Shown here: piece by piece, positions 48,840 to 57,823 of the stretch | Numbering within the stretch: position 1 is the first letter of the stretch | Layout of the letters: every line of letters begins with the position of its first letter | Origin: Pseudoalteromonas sp. EB27 | GTDB lineage: Bacteria > Pseudomonadota > Gammaproteobacteria > Enterobacterales > Alteromonadaceae | Direction of reading: 5' to 3' | Length of the DNA: 64,000 nt | NCBI RefSeq assembly: GCF_001974875.1 | Contig: NZ_MTQD01000001.1 | Span: 496,001 to 560,000 of the forward strand | Translations under genes and position numbers: made by a program | The notes under the pieces: generated by a model | Database searches by the model: none | The model's input: the letters and a program-made list of their open reading frames with translations, nothing else | Told to the model about the DNA's origin: nothing

Positions 48840-49661
48840 GCACAAAGAGAAGTGAATGAGGAGTAAATGAGAAGCTATTTAAACAAGTACTTTATTGGCT
48901 GCTTACTTCTCTAAAGCGCAGTGCGCTGGACCCCTTCAGATTGACCACTTAAAGCTTTATTGCACAAAGAGAAGCGAATGAGGAGTAAATGAGAAGACAT
49001 TTAAATAATTACTTCATGGCTGTTTACTTCTCTAAAGCACAGTGCGCTCTTAACCCTTTCATGAATAAACCCTATTACGAGCTTTGCTCGTCACGCCAGC
49101 AAGCTACTCGTCTACGAGTGACCGTAACCACGGTGTTAAACTTTGCCACGGGGCTTCAACGTTAAAAGCGCAGCGTGCTCATAACTTCTTTTTGAAATAC
49201 ATTTATTGATAATTGCACAAAGAGAAGCAAATGAGGAGTAAATGAGAAGCCATTTAAATAAGTACTTGTGGCTGTTTACTTCTCTAAAGCGCAGCGCCCT
49301 CTTAACCTCTTTGTGAATAAATCACTCAAAATATGATTGCACAAAGAGAAGCGAATGAGGAGTAAATGAGAAGCCATTTAAATAAGTACTTGTGGCTGTT
49401 TACTTCTCTAAAGCGCAGCGCCCTCTTAACCTCTTTGTGAATAAATCACTAAAATATGATTGCACAAAGAGAAGCGAATGAGGAGTAAATGAGAAGCCTT
49501 TTAAATAAGTACTTTATGAGTTTACTTCTCTAAAGCTCAGTGTGCTCTTAACCCTTTTGTGAAGAAGTTCTATTACGAGCTTTGCTCGTCACGCCAGCAA
49601 GCTGTGCGTCTACAAGTGAACTTAAGCACGGTATTTTAAGTGCTTTGGGCACGCTTCCGCC
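48840..49661. repeat. Right repeat array: R1 tandem units of about 123 bp plus R2 copies
   Basis: Five R1 units begin near 48840, 48962, 49215, 49339 and 49462. The periods are 122-124 bases, except where an R2 copy (49073-49145) interrupts units two and three. Units at 49216-49315 and 49340-49439 are nearly identical 100-base foldbacks with perfect arms CACAAAGAG / CTCTTTGTG and an inner pairing of GTAAA..GCCA with TGGC..TTTAC. A second R2 copy lies at 49570-49640. Both families are the reverse complements of those at 6.9-7.5 kb. No gene is seen between wza and rfaH. Confidence 0.9.
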
Positions 49662-49735
49662 CTTAGGTTACAGTTCCTATGTACTGATATAAAGCTATTT
49701 TACGCGGCATAAAGCCGCTGCTACGTTTTTAGTTA

Positions 49736-50218
49736 TTATTGTTTAATATCTTTATTATCTACACTTACTTCAATTTTTTGATTAAGTAAGTTAATTAGTA
49801 AAATACTGCGCAGGTCGCCATCGGGCTCTTTGTATATTGCTTGTATATTACTGAATGAATCGTTATTCACACTTACTACATCACCTGTTTTTGGTATTTG
49901 TGATTCAGTGGTGAGTAAACGTTCATTTTTTAGCTGGTCAATTATGTGCTTAGAAACCACCTGATAATTTGATCCATAAGAAACAAAACCGCCTATTCCA
50001 CGGGTGTTTTTTACAGCAGAAAAATTACCATTTTTTGATTCAAGGCATACAAATAAATAATTAGGGAATAAAGCAGTGTGTTTGACGGTCCGACGACCTT
50101 TAACCAACCTTTCGGTAGTTAATTTGGGGTAAAACGCTTCAATCCCTTGATTTTGCAAGTTAGTTTTGGCTCGTTCTTCTTGCTTTGGTTTGCATACGAC
50201 TAAATACCAACATTCCAT
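49736..50218 (-). CDS. rfaH: Transcription antiterminator RfaH
   Basis: This is a 160-residue NusG-family protein: NGN domain from WYLVVCKPKQEERAKTNL through TALFPNYLFV, and a C-terminal KOW region EPDGDLRSILLINLLNQKIE. It matches E. coli RfaH (162 residues) rather than NusG, including VKGRRT and FPNYLFV. It loads onto RNA polymerase at ops sites and enables full transcription of long polysaccharide operons. ATG 50218 is chosen over an upstream frame extension that would start inside the promoter (-10 at 50280-50285). It sits between clusters A and B on the same strand. Confidence 0.94.
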   Translation of the reverse strand: MECWYLVVCKPKQEERAKTNLQNQGIEAFYPKLTTERLVKGRRTVKHTALFPNYLFVCLESKNGNFSAVKNTRGIGGFVSYGSNYQVVSKHIIDQLKNERLLTTESQIPKTGDVVSVNNDSFSNIQAIYKEPDGDLRSILLINLLNQKIEVSVDNKDIKQ

Positions 50219-50279
50219 AGTAGCCCTTAATACATAACTAAATTGCAAAAAATACAATTCCAAACTAAACAGCGGCGAC

Positions 50280-50309
50280 ATTATAGCCAACATAGAGTGC
50301 CTATGTAAA
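50280..50309 (-). promoter_or_regulatory. Putative promoter of rfaH
   Basis: On the minus strand, TTTACA (50309-50304) and a perfect TATAAT (50285-50280) are separated by 18 bases, about 60 bases before ATG 50218. Confidence 0.7.
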
Positions 50310-50492
50310 TACGCCTTAGTGGTTAATAGCCACTCACTTTGATAAATATTGTTATTGAGTTTAAAGGGAGTAAAGGCTTTAACGCTAGTTTAGTACCTAT
50401 AAAGCTATGTTTAGATTGGGCTAAACAAAAGTTTAGCCGCGAAAATTTATTAAGTAATTTAATTAATATTTTTTAAATAAATATATAAGTAA

Positions 50493-50878
50493 GAGCGCGA
50501 AGTAAATTCGCACCTACAGGTTGGTGCATATTTGTAGGTGAGGTTTTATACCTCGCTTTTTTAGGTGTTAAAACATGAGCGCGAAGTAAATTCGCACCTA
50601 CCGGTTGGTGCATGTTTGTAGGTGAGGTTTTATACCTCACTTGTTGTTAGGAGTTAAAACACGAGCGCGAAATAAATTCGCACCTACCTGTTGGCACATA
50701 TTTGTAGGTGAGGTTTTATACCTCGCTTTTTTAGGTGTTAAAACATGAGCGCGAAATAAATTCGCACCTACCTGTTGGCACATATTTGTAGGTGAGGTTT
50801 TATACCTCGTTTTTTTAGGTGTTAAAACATGAGCGCGAAGTAAATTCGCGCCTACAGGTGGGTACATGCTTCTAGATA
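50493..50878. repeat. Five tandem REP/REPIN-like units, 84-86 bp period
   Basis: Head-to-tail units begin at 50493, 50577, 50663, 50747 and 50831. Each contains hairpin one (GCGAA-rTAAA-TTCGC), CACCTAC, a spacer, GTAGGTG and hairpin two (GAGGT-TTTAT-ACCTC); the last unit is cut short and its second half is degenerate. The sequence is the reverse complement of the units beside the RAYT gene at 22.9 kb. An open 76-codon minus frame over this array is only the 28-codon echo of the repeat. The remaining gap (50310-50492 and 50879-50975) shows no gene. Confidence 0.93.
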
Positions 50879-50975
50879 AGGTTATTAATTTAGCTCAAGC
50901 GTTAGAACCTTGAATAATTATGGCTTTACTTCTACCTTAAAATTCAATGTAACAAATTGATGACAAGGAAGCACA

Positions 50976-52346
50976 ATGCAAATACTTCACCACGGAGCGG
51001 TTAACGGCGTTACTGGTTCGTGCCACGAGCTGGTAGTTAACGAGCAAACAAGTGTGCTTATTGATTGCGGGTTATTTCAAGGCGAAGACTCTAAAGTCGA
51101 TCTTTCAATTGAGTTTAATATTACCCATGTTACTGCCCTTATTGTTACCCATTGCCATATTGACCATGTTGGCCGAATTCCTTATTTATTAGCAGCCGGT
51201 TTTAAAGGCCCTATTTTTACAAGTCTTGCATCAGCCAGCTTATTACCTTTAGTAATAGAAGATGCTTTAAAAGTGGGTGTAACCCGCGACCCTAAAATTA
51301 TAGCTGCCTGCTTAAGCTTATTAAATAAACGCATAGTTGCTGTAGATTATAAAACGTGGTTTGAACTACCTTGCAAAGGGCTCAATAAAGCTAAAGCGCG
51401 GTTTCAGCGTGCAGGCCATATATTAGGTTCTGCCTACGTTGAAATTGATATTACAAATAATGATAACAACAAACATCGCGTTGTGTTTTCAGGGGATTTA
51501 GGCGCACCGCATACCCCGCTACTCCCTTCGCCTAAAGCGCCCTATAAAGCCGATACCCTCGTTATTGAATCAACCTACGGGGATAAAAATCATCAAGGCC
51601 GTAAAGAGCGCACTCAAACGCTAAAAAACATTATTGAACGCGCTGTTAGCGATAATGGCGTGGTGTTAGTGCCAGCTTTTAGTATTGGCCGCACACAAGA
51701 GCTGCTATATGAGCTTGAGCAACTCATACATAGCTCATCTAAAAAGTCTAAGTGGCGAGACATTCACGTAATACTCGACTCCCCTATGGCAGCCAATTTT
51801 ACTGAGCAATACAAAAAGTTTAAACACCTATGGGATAGCGAGGCCAAACGCAAAGTTGCAAACGGTAGGCACCCGCTCGATTTTAAAAACCTAACTACGG
51901 TTAATTCACACAAAGAGCACATAGCTACTATTAACTATTTAAGTTCGCGGCCAACACCAGCCATAATATTAGCAGCAAGCGGTATGTGCACTGGTGGCCG
52001 AATAGTTAATTATCTTGAGCGATTTTTAAGTGACAAAACCACCGATGTATTGTTTGTAGGTTACCAAGGAAACAAAACGTTAGGCCGCGAAATACAAAAA
52101 TATGGCCCGCGTGATGGGTATGTTTTTATAAATGATGCTCGCATTACTATAAACGCAAAAGTACATACAATTAGCGGGTACAGCGCCCATGCCGATCAAA
52201 ACGGATTAATTAAGTTTGTAACGGGTATGTATAAAAAGCCAAGCCATATAAAAATTGTGCATGGCGATGATGATGCAAAAGGTGCGTTAGCAGTAAGGTA
52301 CAAAGAGGTTTTAGATAATGATGTTGAAGTTGAGATAGGTAAGTAA
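50976..52346 (+). CDS. Beta-CASP metallo-beta-lactamase RNase-like protein
   Basis: This is a 456-residue protein with a metallo-beta-lactamase domain: metal motif TALIVTHCHIDHVGRIP (His-x-His-x-Asp-His), RAGHILGSAYVEID and FSGDLGAPHTPLL. It also has a beta-CASP domain (VLVPAFSIGRTQELLYEL, ILAASGMCTGGRIVNYLERF) and a C-terminal SGYSAHADQNGL. This is the CPSF/RNase J-like architecture of RNA-processing nucleases (YSH1-type). The RNA target is unknown. A good Shine-Dalgarno AAGGA precedes the start. It is the only plus-strand gene between the two polysaccharide clusters. Confidence 0.9.
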   Translation: MQILHHGAVNGVTGSCHELVVNEQTSVLIDCGLFQGEDSKVDLSIEFNITHVTALIVTHCHIDHVGRIPYLLAAGFKGPIFTSLASASLLPLVIEDALKVGVTRDPKIIAACLSLLNKRIVAVDYKTWFELPCKGLNKAKARFQRAGHILGSAYVEIDITNNDNNKHRVVFSGDLGAPHTPLLPSPKAPYKADTLVIESTYGDKNHQGRKERTQTLKNIIERAVSDNGVVLVPAFSIGRTQELLYELEQLIHSSSKKSKWRDIHVILDSPMAANFTEQYKKFKHLWDSEAKRKVANGRHPLDFKNLTTVNSHKEHIATINYLSSRPTPAIILAASGMCTGGRIVNYLERFLSDKTTDVLFVGYQGNKTLGREIQKYGPRDGYVFINDARITINAKVHTISGYSAHADQNGLIKFVTGMYKKPSHIKIVHGDDDAKGALAVRYKEVLDNDVEVEIGK

Positions 52347-52586
52347 TAAAGCTTTAATTTGAGAATTACTTAAAGCTGATACGCACATACTTCAAATAGA
52401 AGATAATTAAACACTTGTATTTAGACTGTTTTTCCTTCAAAAAAAGTCATGAGAGTGCAGCCAAACAACTGTTAATAGTCGCTTAGTGAAATGATCGAAT
52501 ATTTTTAATTGTTTATTAGGCTAACTTTAAAAATGTTTATGCATTTATTTGTGGTTAACCTAATTGTAGCAGCCAAAGAAAGTTTG

Positions 52587-54008
52587 CTAAGGCTTAATTC
52601 CTGATATTTTTTTTGCAATAAAGCTTTTACTTTCAAAAATTTCATTTTTAAAAAAGAAAAATAAGCTCAATAATATCAGACACCAATATAACGCAAAATA
52701 ATTTTGTAAACTGCTACCGTATAATGCATGTATAACAGAACCAAATACCAGTAAAGTTGTATAAATATACATACCCAACCTAGGAATTGCTTTCCAAAAG
52801 TAAATAGAAAATTCAGTTCTTAATATAAAAAATACCCAGAAAGAAAAACACGTACTTATAGCGGCGCCAATTGCACCATACTTTGGAATTAACCAGACGT
52901 TTCCTAGCAAGTTAACTCCAAAAGCAACTACAGAAGCAAGCATTGAAAATCCGGTGCGCCGGGTAATACCTAGGCCTACGACGCTTGTTTCGGATAGAGT
53001 ATAAAGCAATGGATATCCTAAACACGGAACTAAAATCCACTGAACCGCTTTGTAATTATCCGGTAGTATAAACGTTACTACCGCAGAGAGTAGGCCAGCC
53101 AAACAAAATAAAATAATAACGACTAATAATACATATCGGTTTACTTTAAATATTTTATCAAGGTTTTCATTTGCTGCAGCCCACTTATATACAACGGGAA
53201 CCCAAACAGTAGAGAAAACACTCTGAATAATGGTCGCAGCGGCAGCAAAACTAACAGCAACAGAGTAAAGCCCTAACTGCTCAAAATTTGAGAGCTCTTT
53301 TAATAATATTTTATCTGACGCAGTTAGCCCCCAGAATGCCAAGCTGCCAAAAATCAGTGGCATACCAAAGCTTAAAAGACCTTTCAACTGATTAAAATCT
53401 AGCTTTTCCTTAAGTCCTGCAATCCACTCGCTTTTTGTATTCCACGCATATATAAAAAAAACTAATGATATAGCTGCAACATTGGCTATTACAAGATTAG
53501 TAATATTTTTATTAACAGAAAATAAAACATAACCTAAGATAATAATTATTAGAAGTAGCTTAGGAAGCAGTTGACTCATTGAGTAGGCGAAGCCTTGCTC
53601 ATTCATTCGCAAAATTAAAGATAAAAACCTAGACATAAAAGCACATAAAACAGCTAAAGCTACTAACAGGCTGAGAAATTGGCTATTAACTTCAAATAAC
53701 CATAACGAGATTGTATTACCATAACTGAATAGTAAACATAAGCTAATAATTAATAAGCTTAAACCTGGGAAAAATGACGCTTTTAATAGGCCTGGTTTAT
53801 TACTTACTTCGTGAAATTCACGTACATACGCTTGATCTAACCCTAAGCTAAAAAAGAGTGTGCAAAAACCTACCACTACATTTAGCATAGCTATACGACC
53901 AATATCTTCTTGAGTAAAAAACCAAGTGATAATTGGCAAACTGACAAAACCTAAAAGAGCACCACCTACTGGGCCCAATGCGAAAGATAGAATTTTTTTT
54001 GGGGTCAT
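52587..54008 (-). CDS. wzx: Wzx-type flippase of cluster B
   Basis: This is a 473-residue integral membrane protein with about 12-14 helices and the polysaccharide-biosynthesis (MOP) pattern: SFALGPVGGALLGFVSLPII near the start, FGLTASDKILLKELSNFEQLG-like loop (residues about 225-250), and SETSVVGLGITRRTGF, with SCFSFWVFFILRTE near the end. It would flip the Fuc4NAc-containing lipid-linked repeat unit. It differs in sequence from the cluster A flippase. It is the last gene of cluster B; no clear terminator follows. Confidence 0.87.
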   Translation of the reverse strand: MTPKKILSFALGPVGGALLGFVSLPIITWFFTQEDIGRIAMLNVVVGFCTLFFSLGLDQAYVREFHEVSNKPGLLKASFFPGLSLLIISLCLLFSYGNTISLWLFEVNSQFLSLLVALAVLCAFMSRFLSLILRMNEQGFAYSMSQLLPKLLLIIIILGYVLFSVNKNITNLVIANVAAISLVFFIYAWNTKSEWIAGLKEKLDFNQLKGLLSFGMPLIFGSLAFWGLTASDKILLKELSNFEQLGLYSVAVSFAAAATIIQSVFSTVWVPVVYKWAAANENLDKIFKVNRYVLLVVIILFCLAGLLSAVVTFILPDNYKAVQWILVPCLGYPLLYTLSETSVVGLGITRRTGFSMLASVVAFGVNLLGNVWLIPKYGAIGAAISTCFSFWVFFILRTEFSIYFWKAIPRLGMYIYTTLLVFGSVIHALYGSSLQNYFALYWCLILLSLFFFFKNEIFESKSFIAKKISGIKP

Positions 54009-54088
54009 ATTTTTTATGTTCCAACATACTAGTAAACCCCAATAGAATATTATTTATAAAACAACGACTATTAAAGATTTTGAAGTAG

Positions 54089-55132
54089 TTACTTATCAAA
54101 TAATTGGGTAAGTTGCTTTTTATAGTTATCTGTAGAGAAGTAATTTTTTACAATTTCAATATTTTTGGGCGATTTGTGGCAATCTAAATTAATGAGCTTT
54201 TCAATATCGCCAACGTTAATACCTTTTTTAGCAAAAAAATGCCATTGTGTGGTTCCACTTCGCAAGTAAACAGTTTTACCAAGGCCTAATAAAGTTATTG
54301 TATTCCCCATAGCTTGTTGCCGCTTATGATTAAAAAAGGCAATATCAATTGAGCTTAAAAATAATAAATAATCATCAAATGGCATAAACTCCGTAAGGGG
54401 TTGAAACTTATCACCAAACCATTCTTTACCCTGCTTTATTACTTGCTGCGCATATTCTTGATGCCCATACGATAAAGGTACATAAATACAAATATCTTGA
54501 TGTTTAAACGGTAATAACTTTTCCAACGCCTCTATATGATTGTTACTCGGGTCGGCTGAGTTGCCTACTTGAATATTTACCCTCACCTTATCAACTGCGG
54601 GAAGTTTGTATTGTTTGTATAAATTACTCGTGTACATTAAGCACTCATGGTAATTTCCTTTAGCCCCATACCAGTCTTTTGCAAGAGCTACATCTCCTTC
54701 TAAGTATGTAACTAAATGCCCAAGCCCACTTATTACCCTGTGCCTTAAAAATTCATTTATCTTTTCTTTGAGAGTGACACGCTTTAATTGATAGGCGTAT
54801 AAGTCTGCTCCCCATATCATCCAATAACACTTTTTAAGCAACCAAGGCATAACACTTAGTATTTGAACCATTTTTATATCGATTAAACTGTGTAATATAA
54901 TTTTATCAGCTCGGTGCATTTTTATTATTAACTGAGTATGGTGCTTTACCTTTAATAAAGTCGAACGCCCTGACAAGCAGATATTCTTAGCATCTTCAAG
55001 CTCATCATCAGCCATGCCATTTTTAATTAAAAACTCATGCTCATCACTATTAAAGTTTTGGTTTATAAATCTAATATATGGAGGAATAAATTTATCACAT
55101 TCTGCTACATGTAATATCCTTTTAGCCCCCAC
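54089..55132 (-). CDS. wecF: WecF-like TDP-Fuc4NAc transferase (GT56)
   Basis: This is a 347-residue protein resembling E. coli WecF: N-terminal ILHVAECDKFIPPYIRFINQ, WMIWGADLYAYQLKRVTLKE, IQVGNSADPSNNHIEALEKL and the C-terminal KRQQAMGNTITLLGLGKTVY. The family adds Fuc4NAc to a lipid-linked acceptor. I choose GTG 55132 because GAGGA stands eight bases before it; a longer ATG form (55174) would overlap wecE by 53 bases. With wecE, wecD and rmlA/B upstream, donor synthesis and transfer are encoded together. Confidence 0.87.
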   Translation of the reverse strand: MGAKRILHVAECDKFIPPYIRFINQNFNSDEHEFLIKNGMADDELEDAKNICLSGRSTLLKVKHHTQLIIKMHRADKIILHSLIDIKMVQILSVMPWLLKKCYWMIWGADLYAYQLKRVTLKEKINEFLRHRVISGLGHLVTYLEGDVALAKDWYGAKGNYHECLMYTSNLYKQYKLPAVDKVRVNIQVGNSADPSNNHIEALEKLLPFKHQDICIYVPLSYGHQEYAQQVIKQGKEWFGDKFQPLTEFMPFDDYLLFLSSIDIAFFNHKRQQAMGNTITLLGLGKTVYLRSGTTQWHFFAKKGINVGDIEKLINLDCHKSPKNIEIVKNYFSTDNYKKQLTQLFDK

Positions 55133-56252
55133 GGAGAAAATCCTCAACTGCTTTAACAACCTTTTCTTGTTCAACGTGGGTCATTCCGAAGTACAGTGGT
55201 AAACGGACAAGTTTTGCGCTTTCATGGGTCGTGTAAGTATTATCACCTACAAATTCTCCAAACATTTCTCCCGCAGGGCTTGAGTGCAGTGGAATATAAT
55301 GAAAAGGTGTCGTAATTCCCTGCTTTTTCATATAACTAATAAATTCATTTCGCTCTTCATTTGAGCTTAATTTTATATAAAACATATGCGCGTTATGCTT
55401 TATTGAATCGGGAATATAAGGTAACTGTTCCGCTTTTAGTTTTAGGCTAAGTTTACTGTAATAATAATCCCATATTGATAAACGAAAATTATTTATAGTG
55501 TCTGCTGCTTCAAGTTGAGCATACAAATAAGCCGCTTGTAACTCGCTTGGTAAAAAGCTCGACCCTATGTCTTGCCACGTATATTTATCGACGATGCCAT
55601 GCAGGAACTGGCTACGATTTGTTCCTTTCTCACGTATAATCTCAGCTCTTTCAATCAATTTAGGGTCATTAATTAAAATTGCCCCACCTTCACCACCCGA
55701 TGAGTAGTTTTTAGTTTCATGAAAGCTATAGCAGCCTATATGACCAATAGTTCCTAGTGCTTTCCCTTTATAGGTAGACATTACGCCTTGTGCAGCATCT
55801 TCTACTACCCACAAGTCATGTTTTTCTGCGATAGCGAGTATTGTATCCATTTCACAAGCGACACCGGCATAATGTACGGGCACTATTGCTTTTGTTTTAG
55901 CCGTAACCGCTGCTTCAATGAGTGTTTCATCAATATTCATTGTGTCCGGGCGAACGTCAACAAATATAATTTTTGCACCACGTAATACAAACGCATTCGC
56001 TGTAGATACAAATGTATATGAAGGCATTATAACTTCATCACCTGGCTGAATATTAATTAAAATAGCCGCAAGCTCTAGGGCTGCTGTGCACGAAGGCGTT
56101 AGCAGTGCTTTTGTGGTATTAAAATTACTTTCTATCCATGCTTCACATTTTTTTGAAAATTGCCCATCACCACATAACTTATCAGAGTTAATAGCTTGCT
56201 CTATGTATTTTAACTCGTTGCCTGTTTTAGGAGGCATATTAAAAGGGATCAT
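55122..56252 (-). CDS. wecE: dTDP-4-amino-4,6-dideoxygalactose transaminase WecE
   Basis: This is a 376-residue PLP aminotransferase, close to E. coli WecE over its whole length. Shared blocks are SDKLCGDGQFSKKCEAW, GDEVIMPSYTFVSTANAFVL, VDVRPDTMNIDETLIEAA and the PLP-lysine motif CYSFHETKNYSSGGEGGAIL. It converts dTDP-4-keto-6-deoxyglucose to dTDP-Fuc4N. ATG 56252 (MIPFN) is preferred to the frame extension to 56276, matching the E. coli start. Confidence 0.95.
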   Translation of the reverse strand: MIPFNMPPKTGNELKYIEQAINSDKLCGDGQFSKKCEAWIESNFNTTKALLTPSCTAALELAAILINIQPGDEVIMPSYTFVSTANAFVLRGAKIIFVDVRPDTMNIDETLIEAAVTAKTKAIVPVHYAGVACEMDTILAIAEKHDLWVVEDAAQGVMSTYKGKALGTIGHIGCYSFHETKNYSSGGEGGAILINDPKLIERAEIIREKGTNRSQFLHGIVDKYTWQDIGSSFLPSELQAAYLYAQLEAADTINNFRLSIWDYYYSKLSLKLKAEQLPYIPDSIKHNAHMFYIKLSSNEERNEFISYMKKQGITTPFHYIPLHSSPAGEMFGEFVGDNTYTTHESAKLVRLPLYFGMTHVEQEKVVKAVEDFLRGG

Positions 56253-56254
56253 CT

Positions 56255-56947
56255 TTAAACCTGTTTGTAGAACCAATACGAAATATCAGCAATAGCAAAA
56301 CCATTTTTACTATATAAATTTGCAGCCGAAATATTACTTGTTTGTGTTGCAACCTTTATTACTCTAGCTTTTTTAGCAATGCAATAGCTTTCAACAAGTG
56401 CGAGTAGTTTTTTGCCTAAACCCTGTCCTTGGTAGGGTAAAGCAACACCAATAAGCCCTACTGTTGCTTCTTCCTCTCGAACCCTGACTGTTACAAAACC
56501 AGATATAACATCATCATTTTTTATCACTAGGCAACAATCATCAAACTTTGAAAGGACGGCATTTTCAACCCATTTTTGGTAAAAACTGTCTCGCTCTTGT
56601 GCCGAAAACCAAGGTTCTCGAAAGCGACTATTAATATATAAGTCACTTACGATACATTTAAGCTCTTCAATAGCGCCATGATTAGCTATGTAAGCTTCAA
56701 AACTTGTAAAAGCTTTTGAGTTTGCCTTGATATCTTTTTTAAATACCAACTCGCCTTCAATAAAACTAAAGCAATACTCATTTATAGTATTTAAGCTTAG
56801 GTAATCTGTAGAGCTAGCTTTTATAGTTATAAGTGAGTCTATAGGCCAATCATTACTTTTTATCTTAGGAACAGGTAATTCTAACGAAAATATTTTACGC
56901 TCGAAAAACTGGCTATCCCATTCTCTTTGAGAAAAATAGTTGCTCAT
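56255..56947 (-). CDS. wecD: dTDP-fucosamine acetyltransferase WecD
   Basis: This is a 230-residue protein with a C-terminal GNAT domain (VGLIGVALPYQGQGLGKKLL acetyl-CoA loop; NISAANLYSKNGFAIADISY) and an N-terminal region like E. coli WecD (REWDSQFFERKIF; INSRFREPWFSAQERDSFYQ as NSRFREPWF). It acetylates dTDP-Fuc4N to dTDP-Fuc4NAc. It lies two bases before wecE and overlaps rmlA by one base. Confidence 0.91.
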   Translation of the reverse strand: MSNYFSQREWDSQFFERKIFSLELPVPKIKSNDWPIDSLITIKASSTDYLSLNTINEYCFSFIEGELVFKKDIKANSKAFTSFEAYIANHGAIEELKCIVSDLYINSRFREPWFSAQERDSFYQKWVENAVLSKFDDCCLVIKNDDVISGFVTVRVREEEATVGLIGVALPYQGQGLGKKLLALVESYCIAKKARVIKVATQTSNISAANLYSKNGFAIADISYWFYKQV

Positions 56948-57822
56948 TACTTTGATATTAAATCCATTAGATACTTACCGTAGCTATTTTTCAGCATAGG
57001 TGCAGCTAACTCTTCCACTTTATGTTTTGTTAGCCAACCATTATTAAAACCAATCTCTTCTAAACACGCTATTTTGTAACCTTGACGCTTTTCTATGGTT
57101 TCAACAAACTGCGCTGCTTCAAGTAAGCTTTCATGCGTACCTGTATCAAGCCAGGCAAAGCCGCGACCAAGTATTTCAACATTTAGCTTATTTTGCTTTA
57201 AATAAATTTCATTTAAGCACGTTATCTCTAGCTCACCTCTATGCGAGGGCTTAACTTGTTTGGCTATTTCTACAACAGAATTATCGTAAAAATATAAACC
57301 GGTTACCGCTAAATCAGACTTTGGTTTAGCTGGCTTCTCTTCAATGGAAATAGCCTTTTGGTTCTCATCAAATTCAACGACACCAAAACGTTCCGGGTCT
57401 TTTACTTGGTAACCAAATACAGTCGCTCCTTGCCCATTTTTGGCATTCTCGACTGCATGTTTTAACTTAGGACTAAATCCTTGACCATAAAAAATATTAT
57501 CACCAAGAACTAAGCACACATCATCGTTGCCAATAAAGTATTCACCTAAAATAAACGCTTGGGCTAATCCATCTGGGCTAGGTTGAATTGCGTAATTAAG
57601 CTCAATACCAAATCGTGAACCATCACCAAGTAAACGCTTAAATGAAGCACTATCCTCAGGGGTCGTAATAATTAATATTTCACGAATTCCCGCTAACATT
57701 AAAACTGATAGCGGGTAATAGATCATTGGCTTATCGTAAATTGGAAGTAACTGCTTGGATACACCCATAGTAATAGGATAAAGGCGTGTACCGGAGCCTC
57801 CGGCAAGGATAATTCCTTTCAT
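56947..57822 (-). CDS. rmlA: Glucose-1-phosphate thymidylyltransferase RmlA (RffH type)
   Basis: This is a 291-residue nucleotidyltransferase with [54 protein letters not shown] and [20 protein letters not shown]. It makes dTDP-glucose from glucose-1-phosphate and dTTP, the first step of the dTDP-Fuc4NAc pathway. It lies one base after rmlB. No rmlC or rmlD is present, so dTDP-rhamnose is not the product of this cluster. Confidence 0.96.
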   Translation of the reverse strand: MKGIILAGGSGTRLYPITMGVSKQLLPIYDKPMIYYPLSVLMLAGIREILIITTPEDSASFKRLLGDGSRFGIELNYAIQPSPDGLAQAFILGEYFIGNDDVCLVLGDNIFYGQGFSPKLKHAVENAKNGQGATVFGYQVKDPERFGVVEFDENQKAISIEEKPAKPKSDLAVTGLYFYDNSVVEIAKQVKPSHRGELEITCLNEIYLKQNKLNVEILGRGFAWLDTGTHESLLEAAQFVETIEKRQGYKIACLEEIGFNNGWLTKHKVEELAAPMLKNSYGKYLMDLISK

Positions 57823-57823
57823 G

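Noticed and set aside
48840..49661. Integron-like attC (VCR-type) array, because the period is about 123 bp
   Set aside because: No gene cassettes lie between units, no integrase is seen, and the unit ends are CACAAAGAG/CTCTTTGTG rather than the RYYYAAC-type attC core.
48598..49735. JUMPstart/ops element for RfaH
   Set aside because: Reading both strands by eye found no GGCGGTAG or CTACCGCC in the leader; the only candidate is an unrelated hairpin.
50219..50293. N-terminal extension of RfaH to 185 residues
   Set aside because: The extension would begin upstream of the TATAAT -10 element, and the 160-residue form aligns with the known RfaH start.
50637..50867. 76-codon minus-strand open frame with 28-residue internal repeats
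   Set aside because: It is a translation of the 84-bp REPIN array (84/3 = 28); no start signal, and the DNA-level palindromes explain the conservation.
50493..50878. CRISPR array
   Set aside because: Almost the whole 84-86 base period is repeated, so there are no unique spacers; no cas genes are present.
53848..54099. 83-codon minus frame overlapping the start of the cluster B flippase
   Set aside because: It is out of frame with and mostly inside wzx, and has no recognisable domain.
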